Positions 31,944 to 40,159 of a stretch of 40,953 bases of DNA are shown here, piece after piece. The translations under genes were made by a program, and so were the position numbers. The stretch is from Streptomyces pyxinicus. GTDB lineage: Bacteria; Actinomycetota; Actinomycetes; Streptomycetales; Streptomycetaceae. Numbering within the stretch: the stretch's first letter is position 1; each line of letters opens with the position of its first letter. The notes under the pieces are model-generated. The model did not search any database, was not told where the DNA came from, and saw only the letters and a list, made by a program, of their open reading frames with translations. The stretch spans positions 1-40,953 of the forward strand of contig NZ_JANUGP010000046.1 in the NCBI RefSeq assembly GCF_024753135.1. The letters are read 5' to 3'.

Positions 31944-33620
31944 ATGGCACAGGCCGCCGACGCAGCGCGGACCGTCATCCTGACCGTGGACGACGACCCG
32001 GGGGTCTCCCGTGCCGTCGCCCGGGACCTCAGACGGCGTTACGGCGAGTCGTACCGGATCGTGCGCGCCGAGTCGGGCGCCTCCGCGCTGGAGGCGCTGC
32101 GCGAGCTGAAGCTGCGCGGTGATCTGGTGGCGGTGATCCTGGCCGACTACCGGATGCCGCGGATGAACGGCATCGAGTTCCTCGAACAGGCCCTGGACGT
32201 GTACCCGGCGGCCCGGCGGGTGCTGCTGACGGCGTACGCGGACACCAACGCGGCGATCGACGCGATCAACGTCGTCGACCTCGACCACTACCTGCTCAAG
32301 CCCTGGGACCCGCCGGAGGAGAAGCTCTATCCGGTGCTGGACGACCTGCTGGAGGCGTGGCGGAGCAGCGGCTCCAAGCCGGTGCCGAGCACCAAGGTGG
32401 TCGGGCACCGCTGGTCGGCGCGCTCCTCGGACGTGCGTGAGTTCCTGGCCCGCAACCAGGTGCCGTACCGCTGGTACTCGGTGGAGGAGCCGGAGGGGCG
32501 GCGGCTGCTGGGGGCGGCCGGAGCGGACGGGCAGCGGCTGCCGGTGGTGATCACGCCGGACGGTGGGGTGCTGGTCGAGCCGGAGGCGCCGGAACTCGCG
32601 GCCCGGGTCGGGCTCGCCACCACGCCCACCGCCGACTTCTACGACCTGGTGGTGATCGGCGGCGGGCCGGCCGGGCTCGGCGCCGCGGTGTACGGGGCCT
32701 CCGAGGGGCTGCGGACCGTGCTGGTGGAGCGGTCGGCGACCGGCGGACAGGCCGGGCAGAGCTCCCGGATCGAGAACTACCTCGGCTTTCCCGACGGCGT
32801 CTCCGGCGCGCAGCTCACCGACCGGGCCCGGCGGCAGGCCGCCCGGTTCGGCGCCGAGATCCTCACCGCGCGCGAGGTGAGCGGTCTGGAGGTGAACGGC
32901 GCCGCCCGGGTCGTCCGCTTCACGGACGGCTCGGCGGTCGCCGCGCACAGCGTGATCCTGGCGACCGGGGTGCAGTACCGGCAGCTGGAGGCGGAGGGCT
33001 GCCTCGACCTCACCGGCTGCGGGGTGTTCTACGGCTCGGCGCTGACCGAGGCCGCCGCCTGCCAGGGGCAGGACATCCACATCGTCGGCGGCGCCAATTC
33101 GGCGGGCCAGGCGGCGATGTACCTGGCGCGGGGCGCGAAGTCCGTGACACTGCTGGTGCGCGGCCCCGACCTGTCGGCGTCGATGTCGCACTACCTGATC
33201 CAGCAGATCGAGGAGGCGCCGAACATCTCGGTGCGCCCGCACACGACCGTGGACGCGGCGCACGGCTCGGACCACCTGGAGCGGCTGACGCTGCGGCACA
33301 CGGTGACCGGGGAGAGCGAACAGGTCGACGCGCAGTGGCTGTTCGTGTTCATCGGCGCCGCCCCGCTCACCGACTGGCTCGGCGAGACGGTGCTGCGCGA
33401 CGGGCGGGGCTTCATCCTGGCCGGGCCCGACCTGACCGCCGACGGGCGGCCACCGGACGGCTGGGATCTCGACCGGCCGCCGTACCACCTGGAGACCAGC
33501 GTTCCCGGCGTGTTCGTGGCGGGCGACGCGCGCGCCGAGTCCGCCAAGCGCGTCGCGTCCGCCGTCGGAGAAGGAGCCATGGCCGTGATGCTCGTCCACC
33601 GGTACCTGGAGCAGTCATGA
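31944..33620 (+). CDS. Fused response-regulator receiver and thioredoxin-reductase-like flavoprotein
   Basis: 558 residues, three parts. Residues 10-125 are a receiver: acidic D16-D18, phospho-acceptor D68 in ILADYRMPRMNG, T96, K119. Residues about 149-225 are glutaredoxin-like (DVREFLARNQVPYRWYSVEE, then LPVVITPDGG) without a CxxC. From 233 on is a TrxR-like module: VVIGGGPAGLGAA (239-246), GGQAGQSSRIENYLGFP, a second Rossmann VGGANSAGQAA near 381 and VFVAGDARAESAKRVA at the end. The usual redox CATC is replaced by G364-S-A-L367. This domain fusion is annotated in databases as response regulator/thioredoxin-disulfide reductase, but disulfide reduction needs the CxxC. TACGAT at 31869 may be the -10. 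The stop overlaps the next gene. Confidence 0.9.
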   Translation: MAQAADAARTVILTVDDDPGVSRAVARDLRRRYGESYRIVRAESGASALEALRELKLRGDLVAVILADYRMPRMNGIEFLEQALDVYPAARRVLLTAYADTNAAIDAINVVDLDHYLLKPWDPPEEKLYPVLDDLLEAWRSSGSKPVPSTKVVGHRWSARSSDVREFLARNQVPYRWYSVEEPEGRRLLGAAGADGQRLPVVITPDGGVLVEPEAPELAARVGLATTPTADFYDLVVIGGGPAGLGAAVYGASEGLRTVLVERSATGGQAGQSSRIENYLGFPDGVSGAQLTDRARRQAARFGAEILTAREVSGLEVNGAARVVRFTDGSAVAAHSVILATGVQYRQLEAEGCLDLTGCGVFYGSALTEAAACQGQDIHIVGGANSAGQAAMYLARGAKSVTLLVRGPDLSASMSHYLIQQIEEAPNISVRPHTTVDAAHGSDHLERLTLRHTVTGESEQVDAQWLFVFIGAAPLTDWLGETVLRDGRGFILAGPDLTADGRPPDGWDLDRPPYHLETSVPGVFVAGDARAESAKRVASAVGEGAMAVMLVHRYLEQS

Positions 33621-35077
33621 GCGGGCGGGTCATGCCGTGCGACCCGCGGGAGATCGCCGCACTGTTCCTGTTCGAGCGGCTCGCCCCCGAGCAGTTGGGG
33701 CGGCTGTGCGGCGAGGGGCGGGTGGAGCTGTTCGAGCCGGGCCCGGTCTACACCGAGGGCGACCCGGCGACCTGCTTCTTCGTGATGGTCGAGGGCACGG
33801 TGGTGCTCTCCCGCCGGGTCGGCGGCGACGACGTGGAGGTCACCCGGACCGCGCAGCCGGGCGTGTACGCGGGGGCGATGCAGGCCTACCTCGGCGACCG
33901 GGTGCGGCAGGTCTACAACAACTCGATGCGGGTCACCGAGCCGACCCGGTTCTTCGTGCTGCCCGCCGACATCTTCGCGGACGTCATGCGCGAGTGGTTC
34001 CCGATGGCCGTGCACCTGCTGGAGGGCCTGTTCTTCGGTTCGAAGAACACCCAGGCGGCGATCGGGCAGCGCGAACGGCTGCTGGCGCTGGGCTCGTTGT
34101 CGGCCGGGCTCACGCACGAGCTGAACAACCCGGCCGCGGCGGCGGTGCGGGCCACCGCGACGCTGCGGGAGCGGGTCGCGAAGATGCGGCACAAGCTGGG
34201 TGTGATCGCCGAGGGGCCGTTCTCCCGGGACGCGCTGGCGAGTCTGATCGAGATCCAGGAGCGCACGGCGGAGCGGGTCGCGAAGGCCCCGGTACTCAGT
34301 CCGCTGGAGGCCGCCGACCGGGAGGACCTGCTGACCGACTGGCTGGAGGACCACGGCATCGACCACGGCTGGCAGCTGTCGCCCACCTTCGTGCAGGCCG
34401 GGCTCGACGTGGACTGGCTGGAGCGGGTCGCCGCGACGGTGGGCGAGGAGATCCTGCCCGGCGCGGTCGGCTGGCTCAACTACACCGTCGAGACCGAGCT
34501 GTTGATGACCGAGATCGAGGACTCCACCACCCGGATCTCGCATCTCGTGGACGCGGCCAAGCAGTACGCGCAGCTGGACCGGGCGCCCTACCGGGTGGTG
34601 GACGTGCACGAACTCCTCGACAGCACCCTGCTGATGCTCTCCGGCAAGCGCGGCCCCGGCCTCAAGGTCATCAAGGAGTACGACCGTTCCGTCCCGCCGG
34701 TGCCCGGCTACCCGGCCGAGCTGAACCAGGTGTGGACGAACCTGATCGACAACGCGGTGTCGGCCATGGGCGGCGCGAGCGGCACGGGCACGCTGACCGT
34801 GCGGACCGCGCTCGACCACGAGCGGCTGCTGGTGGAGTTCCGCGACACCGGGCCGGGGATCCCGCCGGAGATCAAGGGCCGTATCTTCGACCCGTTCTTC
34901 ACCACCAAACCGGTCGGCGAGGGCACGGGCCTGGGCCTGGACATCTCCTGGCGGATCGTGGTGAACAAGCATCACGGCACCCTGCGGGTGGAGTCGGTGC
35001 CCGGCGACACCCGTTTCCAGGTGCTGCTCCCGCTGACCGCCGAACCCGCGGCGGAGGAACCGGAGGCAATCGCATGA
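33617..35077 (+). CDS. Soluble histidine kinase with N-terminal cyclic-nucleotide-binding fold
   Basis: 486 residues, no membrane segment. Residues about 11-140 are a Crp-like beta-roll: LFLFERLAPEQLGRLCGEGR, then VYTEGDPATCFFVMVEGTVV. The cassette region GAMQAYLGDRVRQVYNN lacks the canonical cAMP Arg. After it, SLSAGLTHELNNPAAAA holds the phospho-acceptor H167. The ATPase part has LNQVWTNLIDNAVSAMGG, DTGPGIPPEIKG, FDPFFTTK and GEGTGLGLDIS. About 180-320 is a family-specific helical insert. The ATG overlaps the stop of the flavoprotein gene as ATGA. The fused receiver upstream is the obvious phosphotransfer partner, which is inference. Confidence 0.9.
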   Translation: MSGRVMPCDPREIAALFLFERLAPEQLGRLCGEGRVELFEPGPVYTEGDPATCFFVMVEGTVVLSRRVGGDDVEVTRTAQPGVYAGAMQAYLGDRVRQVYNNSMRVTEPTRFFVLPADIFADVMREWFPMAVHLLEGLFFGSKNTQAAIGQRERLLALGSLSAGLTHELNNPAAAAVRATATLRERVAKMRHKLGVIAEGPFSRDALASLIEIQERTAERVAKAPVLSPLEAADREDLLTDWLEDHGIDHGWQLSPTFVQAGLDVDWLERVAATVGEEILPGAVGWLNYTVETELLMTEIEDSTTRISHLVDAAKQYAQLDRAPYRVVDVHELLDSTLLMLSGKRGPGLKVIKEYDRSVPPVPGYPAELNQVWTNLIDNAVSAMGGASGTGTLTVRTALDHERLLVEFRDTGPGIPPEIKGRIFDPFFTTKPVGEGTGLGLDISWRIVVNKHHGTLRVESVPGDTRFQVLLPLTAEPAAEEPEAIA

Positions 35078-35424
35078 GCATGCCCGAAGGCATCGATCCG
35101 AACGCGGCCCCGACCGGGTCCGGTTGCGTGGAGTGCGAGGAGAGCGGCGGCTGGTGGTTCCACCTGCGGCGCTGCGCGCAGTGCGGGCACATCGGCTGCT
35201 GCGACGACTCCCCCGGCAAGCACGCCACCGCCCACTACCGGGAGACGGGGCATCCGGTGATGCGCAGTTTCGAGCCGGGTGAGGCCTGGTTCTGGGACTT
35301 CGCGGCCGAGGAACTGTTCACCTCCGGTCCCGAACTGGCCCCGCCCGCCGAGCATCCCGCCAACCAGCCGGTGCCGGGCCCTGCCGGGCGGGTCCCGGCC
35401 GACTGGGCGCGCACCCTGCACTGA
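35074..35424 (+). CDS. UBP-type zinc-finger protein
   Basis: 116 residues. Zinc ligands are C18-x2-C21, C34-x2-C37, C42 and His at 50, 54 and 60, the pattern of the ubiquitin-hydrolase (UBP) zinc finger, with CGHIGCCDDSPGKHATAHY as its core. The rest is short and Pro-rich. Bacteria lack ubiquitin; these small proteins are known mainly as neighbours of other genes, and their ligand is not known to me. The ATG overlaps the kinase stop as ATGA, so it is co-translated with the phosphorelay genes. It could bind a free protein C-terminus, as the eukaryotic fold does, but that is inference. Confidence 0.9.
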   Translation: MSMPEGIDPNAAPTGSGCVECEESGGWWFHLRRCAQCGHIGCCDDSPGKHATAHYRETGHPVMRSFEPGEAWFWDFAAEELFTSGPELAPPAEHPANQPVPGPAGRVPADWARTLH

Positions 35425-35429
35425 GACGC

Positions 35430-35443
35430 GCACCGGCCGGTGC
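35430..35443. terminator. 14-bp perfect palindrome between convergent genes
   Basis: GCACCGGCCGGTGC is fully self-complementary and fills the 22-nt gap between the UBP-finger stop and the SGNH hydrolase stop. Possible bidirectional terminator. Confidence 0.4.
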
Positions 35444-35446
35444 CGG

Positions 35447-36751
35447 TCAGCGACGGCAGTCCAGGCCGCCGAGGTCCACGGCGTCGGCCAGCGCCCGCAT
35501 GCCCCGGTCGTCGGGGTGCAGATGGTCGCCGCCGTCGAGGAGGGGGGCGATCCGCTCGGGGTCGTGCGGGTCCCGCAGGGCACGGTCGAAGTCGGTGACG
35601 CGGTCGAAGTCCCCGCTGGTGCGCAGGTACCGGTTGACGTCCTGGCGTACCGCCTCGGCGGCCGGGTCCCATTCCGGCGCGTCCCTGAACGGGCCCACGG
35701 TGGCGGCGACCACGCAGACACCGGCCGTGTGCGCCCGCCGGGCGATGTCCCGGTAGCCGGCGATCAGGCCGGCCGCCGTGACACCGGTGTGCGCCCTGAT
35801 GTCGTTGACGCCCTCGAACAGGAAGACCGTGCGCACCCCGGGCTGGGACAGCACGTCCCGCTCCAGCCGGTGCACGGCGGCCTGTCCGGCGCCGTCGGCG
35901 AGCAGCCGGTTGCTGGAGATGCCCTCGTTGGCCACGCCCCTGAGCCGTGTGCCGGCACTCGCGAGGCGCCGGGCGAGGTAGTCGGGCCAGCGCCGGTCGA
36001 GGCCGCTGGTGGACTCCCTGCCGTCGGTGAGGGAGTCGCCGAGCACGGCCACCGCGCCGGTGCCCTCGTCGTCGGGCCGTACGGAGGCGGCGTCCGCGTA
36101 CCACCAGGAGCCGGTGGTCCCCGTCCAGCCGGCGCCGCTCTCCTGGGCGGTGTCCGCGCCCTGGCCGGTGTAGGAGGTCTGCCGGGCCTCCGGGTGGCCG
36201 GTGGCCGGGCCGGCGGCGTCCGGGGTGCGCAGGCTGACGGCGAGGTCGGTGCCGGCGGGCAGCCGGCCGGGCAGCGGGTCGCTCCAGGCGGCCGACCCGG
36301 CGGGCACGGTGACGGTGCGTGCCCCGCCGAAGGTCAGCCGTCGGTTGCTGCCGGGGCGTAGCCGCGCTTCCCGCTGCCGTACCCCGGCGTAGACGGCGTC
36401 CAGGGTGAGCGGCCGGTCGCCGAAGGCGTTGGTGAAGCGGACCCGGAGGCCGGTGCCGCCGACGCTGGTGCGGACGATGAGCCGGTAGTCCCGGCCGGGT
36501 GTGCCCGCACCGAGGCGGTCGGCGCTCGCCGCCCAGGTGACCACGCCGGTGACCCGCGAGGTGAGGCCGGCCGGCGCCTCGCCGGCCCGTGCGGGCCCGG
36601 TCTGACAGGCGGTGGCGGCGAGCAGGGCGGCGGCGAGGCGGCACACGCGGGCCGGACGGCCGCTCACCGGGCGGGGTCCCGGATCGTCGCGGATCCGCCG
36701 GGCCGGGGCCGGACCCTCCGGGACATGCCTTGCGTGTCCCACGCTCGACAT
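35447..36751 (-). CDS. Secreted SGNH/GDSL hydrolase
   Basis: 434 residues from the ATG at 36751; a GTG at 36667 would give 406 residues with a tidier signal peptide. The signal is RVCRLAAALLAATACQTGP, possibly a lipoprotein with its Cys in ATAC. An N-terminal beta region (about 60-210) precedes the SGNH domain: block I VAVLGDSLTDGRES, the Gly block GVANEGISSNRLL, block III FLFEGVNDIR and block V DGGDHLHPDDRG with the catalytic Asp-His. Members are secreted esterases, lipases or carbohydrate esterases; substrate unknown. It is downstream of the M4 protease on the same strand, after a hairpin. Confidence 0.9.
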   Translation of the reverse strand: MSSVGHARHVPEGPAPARRIRDDPGPRPVSGRPARVCRLAAALLAATACQTGPARAGEAPAGLTSRVTGVVTWAASADRLGAGTPGRDYRLIVRTSVGGTGLRVRFTNAFGDRPLTLDAVYAGVRQREARLRPGSNRRLTFGGARTVTVPAGSAAWSDPLPGRLPAGTDLAVSLRTPDAAGPATGHPEARQTSYTGQGADTAQESGAGWTGTTGSWWYADAASVRPDDEGTGAVAVLGDSLTDGRESTSGLDRRWPDYLARRLASAGTRLRGVANEGISSNRLLADGAGQAAVHRLERDVLSQPGVRTVFLFEGVNDIRAHTGVTAAGLIAGYRDIARRAHTAGVCVVAATVGPFRDAPEWDPAAEAVRQDVNRYLRTSGDFDRVTDFDRALRDPHDPERIAPLLDGGDHLHPDDRGMRALADAVDLGGLDCRR

Positions 36752-36808
36752 GGTCCCGCCGATGCCACGGCCGCGCACCCCGGCGGGAGCGGAGCGGCCC
36801 GGACAGGC

Positions 36809-36835
36809 GGATGCCCCGCGCGGGGCGGGGCATCC
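36809..36835 (-). terminator. 11-bp perfect hairpin after the M4 protease gene
   Basis: GGATGCCCCGC (36809-36819) pairs with GCGGGGCATCC (36825-36835) around a 5-nt loop. It lies 26 nt past the protease stop on the minus strand and has no T run. Confidence 0.65.
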
Positions 36836-36861
36836 GGTGCTGCGGTGTCGTGCGTCCGGTG

Positions 36862-38691
36862 TCAGTGACGGGCGCTCGGGGTGTTGGCCGCGGTGACGTT
36901 GACCGCGGACCAGGCCTTGTCGACCGTCTTGTACTCGGTGCTGCTCGCGCCGTACAGGTCCTTGGCCGCCTTCAGGGTCGCGGTGCGCGCCTGGTGGAAG
37001 TCGGTCGTGGAGACCATGTAGCGGGTGAGCGCGCGGTAGAAGATGGCGGTGGCCTTGGTCCGGCCGATGCCCTTGACCGCGATGTTCTGGTACGTCGGCG
37101 AGTTGTAGGCGACGCCGCCGATGGTCTTCTTGCCACTGCCCTCCGCCAGGAGGTAGTAGGCGTGCGAGGAGACACCGGAACCGGCGTGCACCTCGGTGTA
37201 GTACGTGTCCGAGGACCAGTAGTCGATGGTGCCTTCGAGCTTGTCCAGCGACGGGTGGTCGAGGCGGCGCAGGAACTTCTGGGCGAGGCCCAGCTTCTCG
37301 CCGATCAGGTAGTCCGGCGTGTCCTTGGTGTTCTTGGCGTAGAACTCGACGTTCGAGCCGAAGATGTCCGCGAGCGACTCGTTGAGCGCGCCGGGCTCGC
37401 CGTACTGGTTGCCGTCCTCGTCGACGAAGGTCGGCTGCAGGTCGGCGGTCGCCTCGACCACGCCGTGGGTCAGCTCGTGACCGGTGACGTCGAGGACGAC
37501 GAGCGGCTTCTTGAACATGTCGCCGTCGCCGTCGCCGTACAGCATGCAGTTGCAGGTGGGGTCCCAGAAGGCGTTGGCGACCTTCTTGCCCCAGTGCACC
37601 ATGCCCTGTGCGGGCTTGCTGTTGTTCGCGATGCCCTTGCGCTGGAAGGTGCTCTTGTAGAAGTCGAGCGTCTTCGTGATGCCGTACTGGGCGTCGGCGG
37701 CGGCGCTGGCCCGGCTGGTGGTCTTGCCGTTGCCCCACACGTTGTTCGTGTTGGTGAGCTTGCTGCCGGAGCTGAACTTCTCCGTCTGCGAACCCTTGGC
37801 GTCGCGCACCTCGGTGCCGTACCGGCTCGGGTCCTTGAGCTGGTAGTGGCCGCGCGAGGTCTGGGTGGTGGTGAGGCCGACGTTGCCCACGAAGAGGGTC
37901 TTGCCGGTGCCCTTGGCGGACGACGGGTAGGCCGCCGCGCCGGAGGCGCCCGCGCCGAGCAGGCCCGAGGCGGGCGTGCCGGTGGCCGGGTCGGCGCTCT
38001 CGCCGCGCTCCTGCAGGGTGTCGAGCAGCTTCGGGGACAGGAACTCGTCGCTGTCGGGGGTGTTGCTGCGCACCTTGCCGGTGACGGCGTCGACGACGAC
38101 CGTGTGGGAGGTGCCCTGGTCGGTCACCTTCACCTGGTAGGCGAGGGCCGAGGCACCCTCGCGGGCGTCGACGACCAGTTGGACGCTGCCCGCGTCGCCC
38201 TTGGCCGCCTGGGCGGCCTTGGCGGCGGCCTGCTTCTCGGTCAGCTTGGCCGTGCCGGTGGCCGCCTTGACGGCGTGGTCCGCGGCGCGGGTCACCCCGG
38301 TGTAGGCGAGCTTGTGGTCCAGGTGGACGACGAGGTCGCCGCCGAGGACCGGCAGGCCGCCGTGGGTGCGCTCGAAGCGGACGTGCCGGGCGCCCTCGGG
38401 GTCGATCAGGACGTCCTGGGGCTGGAGTTCGTCGCCCTGGGAGACGCCGGTGGCCGAGGCGTGGGCGAAGGCCGCGGCCTGCGCCGCCTTCACGACGGCC
38501 GTGGGGCCGGTGGCCGTGGCGGATCGCTCCACCCCCGCCGTGGAGGGACCCGCGAAGGCCGTGCCGGCCAGGCCTGTGGCAGCCGTCGCCACCGCGACGG
38601 CGACCGCCACGGTGCGTATGTGCGGTCTACGCAATCTGATCAGGGTTCCTTCGTTCGAAGGCGGCCGGTGTCCCGAACCGCCTTTGCGCAT
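36862..38691 (-). CDS. Secreted M4 (thermolysin-like) neutral metalloprotease
   Basis: 609 residues from the ATG at 38691. That ATG has no ribosome-binding site; AAGGAA precedes a TTG at 38634 and a CTG at 38643, so the true start may be 16-19 codons later. Signal peptide IRTVAVAVAVATAATGLAGTAFA, then an FTP/PepSY propeptide (about 75-215) ending near DEFLSPK, then the mature protease. Zinc motif VTGHELTHGVVEA with the Glu of GALNESLADIFG as third ligand, and SSHAYYLLAEGSG near the end. It is cleaved from its propeptide outside the cell and degrades proteins. It is divergent from a class C-like serine hydrolase, with a palindromic site between. Confidence 0.93.
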   Translation of the reverse strand: MRKGGSGHRPPSNEGTLIRLRRPHIRTVAVAVAVATAATGLAGTAFAGPSTAGVERSATATGPTAVVKAAQAAAFAHASATGVSQGDELQPQDVLIDPEGARHVRFERTHGGLPVLGGDLVVHLDHKLAYTGVTRAADHAVKAATGTAKLTEKQAAAKAAQAAKGDAGSVQLVVDAREGASALAYQVKVTDQGTSHTVVVDAVTGKVRSNTPDSDEFLSPKLLDTLQERGESADPATGTPASGLLGAGASGAAAYPSSAKGTGKTLFVGNVGLTTTQTSRGHYQLKDPSRYGTEVRDAKGSQTEKFSSGSKLTNTNNVWGNGKTTSRASAAADAQYGITKTLDFYKSTFQRKGIANNSKPAQGMVHWGKKVANAFWDPTCNCMLYGDGDGDMFKKPLVVLDVTGHELTHGVVEATADLQPTFVDEDGNQYGEPGALNESLADIFGSNVEFYAKNTKDTPDYLIGEKLGLAQKFLRRLDHPSLDKLEGTIDYWSSDTYYTEVHAGSGVSSHAYYLLAEGSGKKTIGGVAYNSPTYQNIAVKGIGRTKATAIFYRALTRYMVSTTDFHQARTATLKAAKDLYGASSTEYKTVDKAWSAVNVTAANTPSARH

Positions 38692-38830
38692 GGCGCGGTT
38701 CGCGCCACGGGGGCTGGTCGGGCCCCGGGGTCCACCCTTACGGATCAGTCATGTACGCGTAAAGCCGGAATGATCGGTTTCGCGAACTTCTATGGCAATC
38801 CTTTACAAATGGACGCCAGAGAGTGATCAC

Positions 38831-38854
38831 CAGTCGACCTCTGTGTGTCGACTG
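38831..38854. promoter_or_regulatory. Long inverted repeat between protease and serine hydrolase genes
   Basis: CAGTCGAC (38831-38838) and GTCGACTG (38847-38854) are perfect 8-bp arms around CTCTGTGT. A second palindrome, GTGATCAC (38823-38830), abuts it. The site is 88 nt from the hydrolase start and about 140 nt from the protease start, so one regulator could serve both. Confidence 0.6.
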
Positions 38855-38941
38855 TGGAGATGTTGCCCTGACCCTCTAGGTTCCGAGGCCGGAATGTGAC
38901 CGATATCGCATCAGGTCGGTGCGGGGATGGAGGGATGCCGG

Positions 38942-40129
38942 ATGGTCTCAGCAACGGTGGGGCGGGGCGCGGTTCTCGGGGTGGTGGCGCTGTCGCTCCT
39001 CGCGGTTCCGGCGCAGGCGGCGACCAGGCGGCCGGAGCCCGCGGGGCGTGCGGCCCCGGCACTGCCGGCGCCCGACACCACGGGCCTGGCCGCGGTGTTG
39101 CGCAGGGCCGTCGACCAGGGCGCGCCCGGGGCGCTGGCCCGGATCGACGACCACGGCAGCACCTACCGGGTCACCCGGGGGGTCGCCGACCGGGGCACGG
39201 GGCGGGCCATCGCCACCGGGGACCGGTTCCGCGTCGGGAGTGTCACGAAGACGTTCTCGGCGGTGGTCCTGATGCAACTCGTCGACGAGCACAAGCTGTC
39301 GCTCGACGCGCCGGTCAACCGCTACCTGCCCGGGCTGCTGCCAGACGACCGGATCACGGTCCGCCACGTGCTCGGCCACCGCAGCGGGCTGTACGACTAC
39401 AGCAACGACCTGTTCGCGAGCAGCGTCTCCGGCTTCGAGGCGGTCCGCGACAAGGTGTTCACCTACCGCCGGCTCGTCGCGCTGTCCCTGAAGAAGCCGC
39501 GCACCAACGCGCCGGGCGCCGCCTACGCGTACTCCAACACCAACTTCGTCGTCGCCGGGCTGCTCATCGAGAAGCTCACCGGGAAACCGGTCAAGGACGC
39601 CTACGAAAAGCGGGTCTTCGAGCCGCTGAAGCTGCGCGACACCTTCTATGTGCACCCGGACACCGCGATCCCCGGCCGGTACGCGCGCGGATACCTCACC
39701 CCGGACACGGCGGGCGGCAAGCTGGTCGACGCGACGGCGCAGACGGTGTCCTGGGCGCAGAGCGCGGGGGCTGTCATCTCCAGCGCCCGGGACCTGGACA
39801 CCTTCTACGCGGCGCTGCTCGGCGGCAAGCTGATGTCGCCGGCCCGGCTCGCCGAGATGGAGCGCTTCCAGCGGGTCAACAGCACCACCGCCTACGGGCT
39901 CGGGCTGCGCCGCCGGGACCTGTCCTGCGGGATCTCGGTGTACGGCCACACGGGCGCGGTGCAGGGGTACTACACGTACGCCTTCGCGACCAAGGACGGC
40001 GGCCGTGCCCTGACCGCCGTGGCCAACACGTCCAACAACGGCAAGGTGCTGGACACGCTGGCGGGGACGCTGGATTCCGCGTTCTGCGGCGCGCCGCGGA
40101 AGGCGCGGGGCGTCCCGCCGCGCACCTGA
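38942..40129 (+). CDS. Secreted serine hydrolase (class C beta-lactamase/DD-peptidase fold)
   Basis: 395 residues from the ATG at 38942, with GGAGGG 7 nt upstream; an ATG at 38927 lacks one. The signal peptide is GRGAVLGVVALSLLAVPAQA. Catalytic motifs: SVTK (S100-K103), YSN near 197 in YAYSNTNF, and HTG near 336 in VYGHTGAVQGYY. The VRHVLGHRSGLYDYS stretch is typical of D-alanyl-D-alanine carboxypeptidase-like members and esterases EstB. It probably acts on peptidoglycan peptides or esters outside the cell. Class C-like members of this group often do not give beta-lactam resistance. Confidence 0.92.
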   Translation: MVSATVGRGAVLGVVALSLLAVPAQAATRRPEPAGRAAPALPAPDTTGLAAVLRRAVDQGAPGALARIDDHGSTYRVTRGVADRGTGRAIATGDRFRVGSVTKTFSAVVLMQLVDEHKLSLDAPVNRYLPGLLPDDRITVRHVLGHRSGLYDYSNDLFASSVSGFEAVRDKVFTYRRLVALSLKKPRTNAPGAAYAYSNTNFVVAGLLIEKLTGKPVKDAYEKRVFEPLKLRDTFYVHPDTAIPGRYARGYLTPDTAGGKLVDATAQTVSWAQSAGAVISSARDLDTFYAALLGGKLMSPARLAEMERFQRVNSTTAYGLGLRRRDLSCGISVYGHTGAVQGYYTYAFATKDGGRALTAVANTSNNGKVLDTLAGTLDSAFCGAPRKARGVPPRT

Positions 40130-40159
40130 CCTTGGCGGAACGGGAGGCTCCGGGCCACC

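Noticed and set aside
36589..38826. Plus-strand 745-codon frame
   Set aside because: Antisense to the M4 protease; Val/Gly/Arg-rich shadow.
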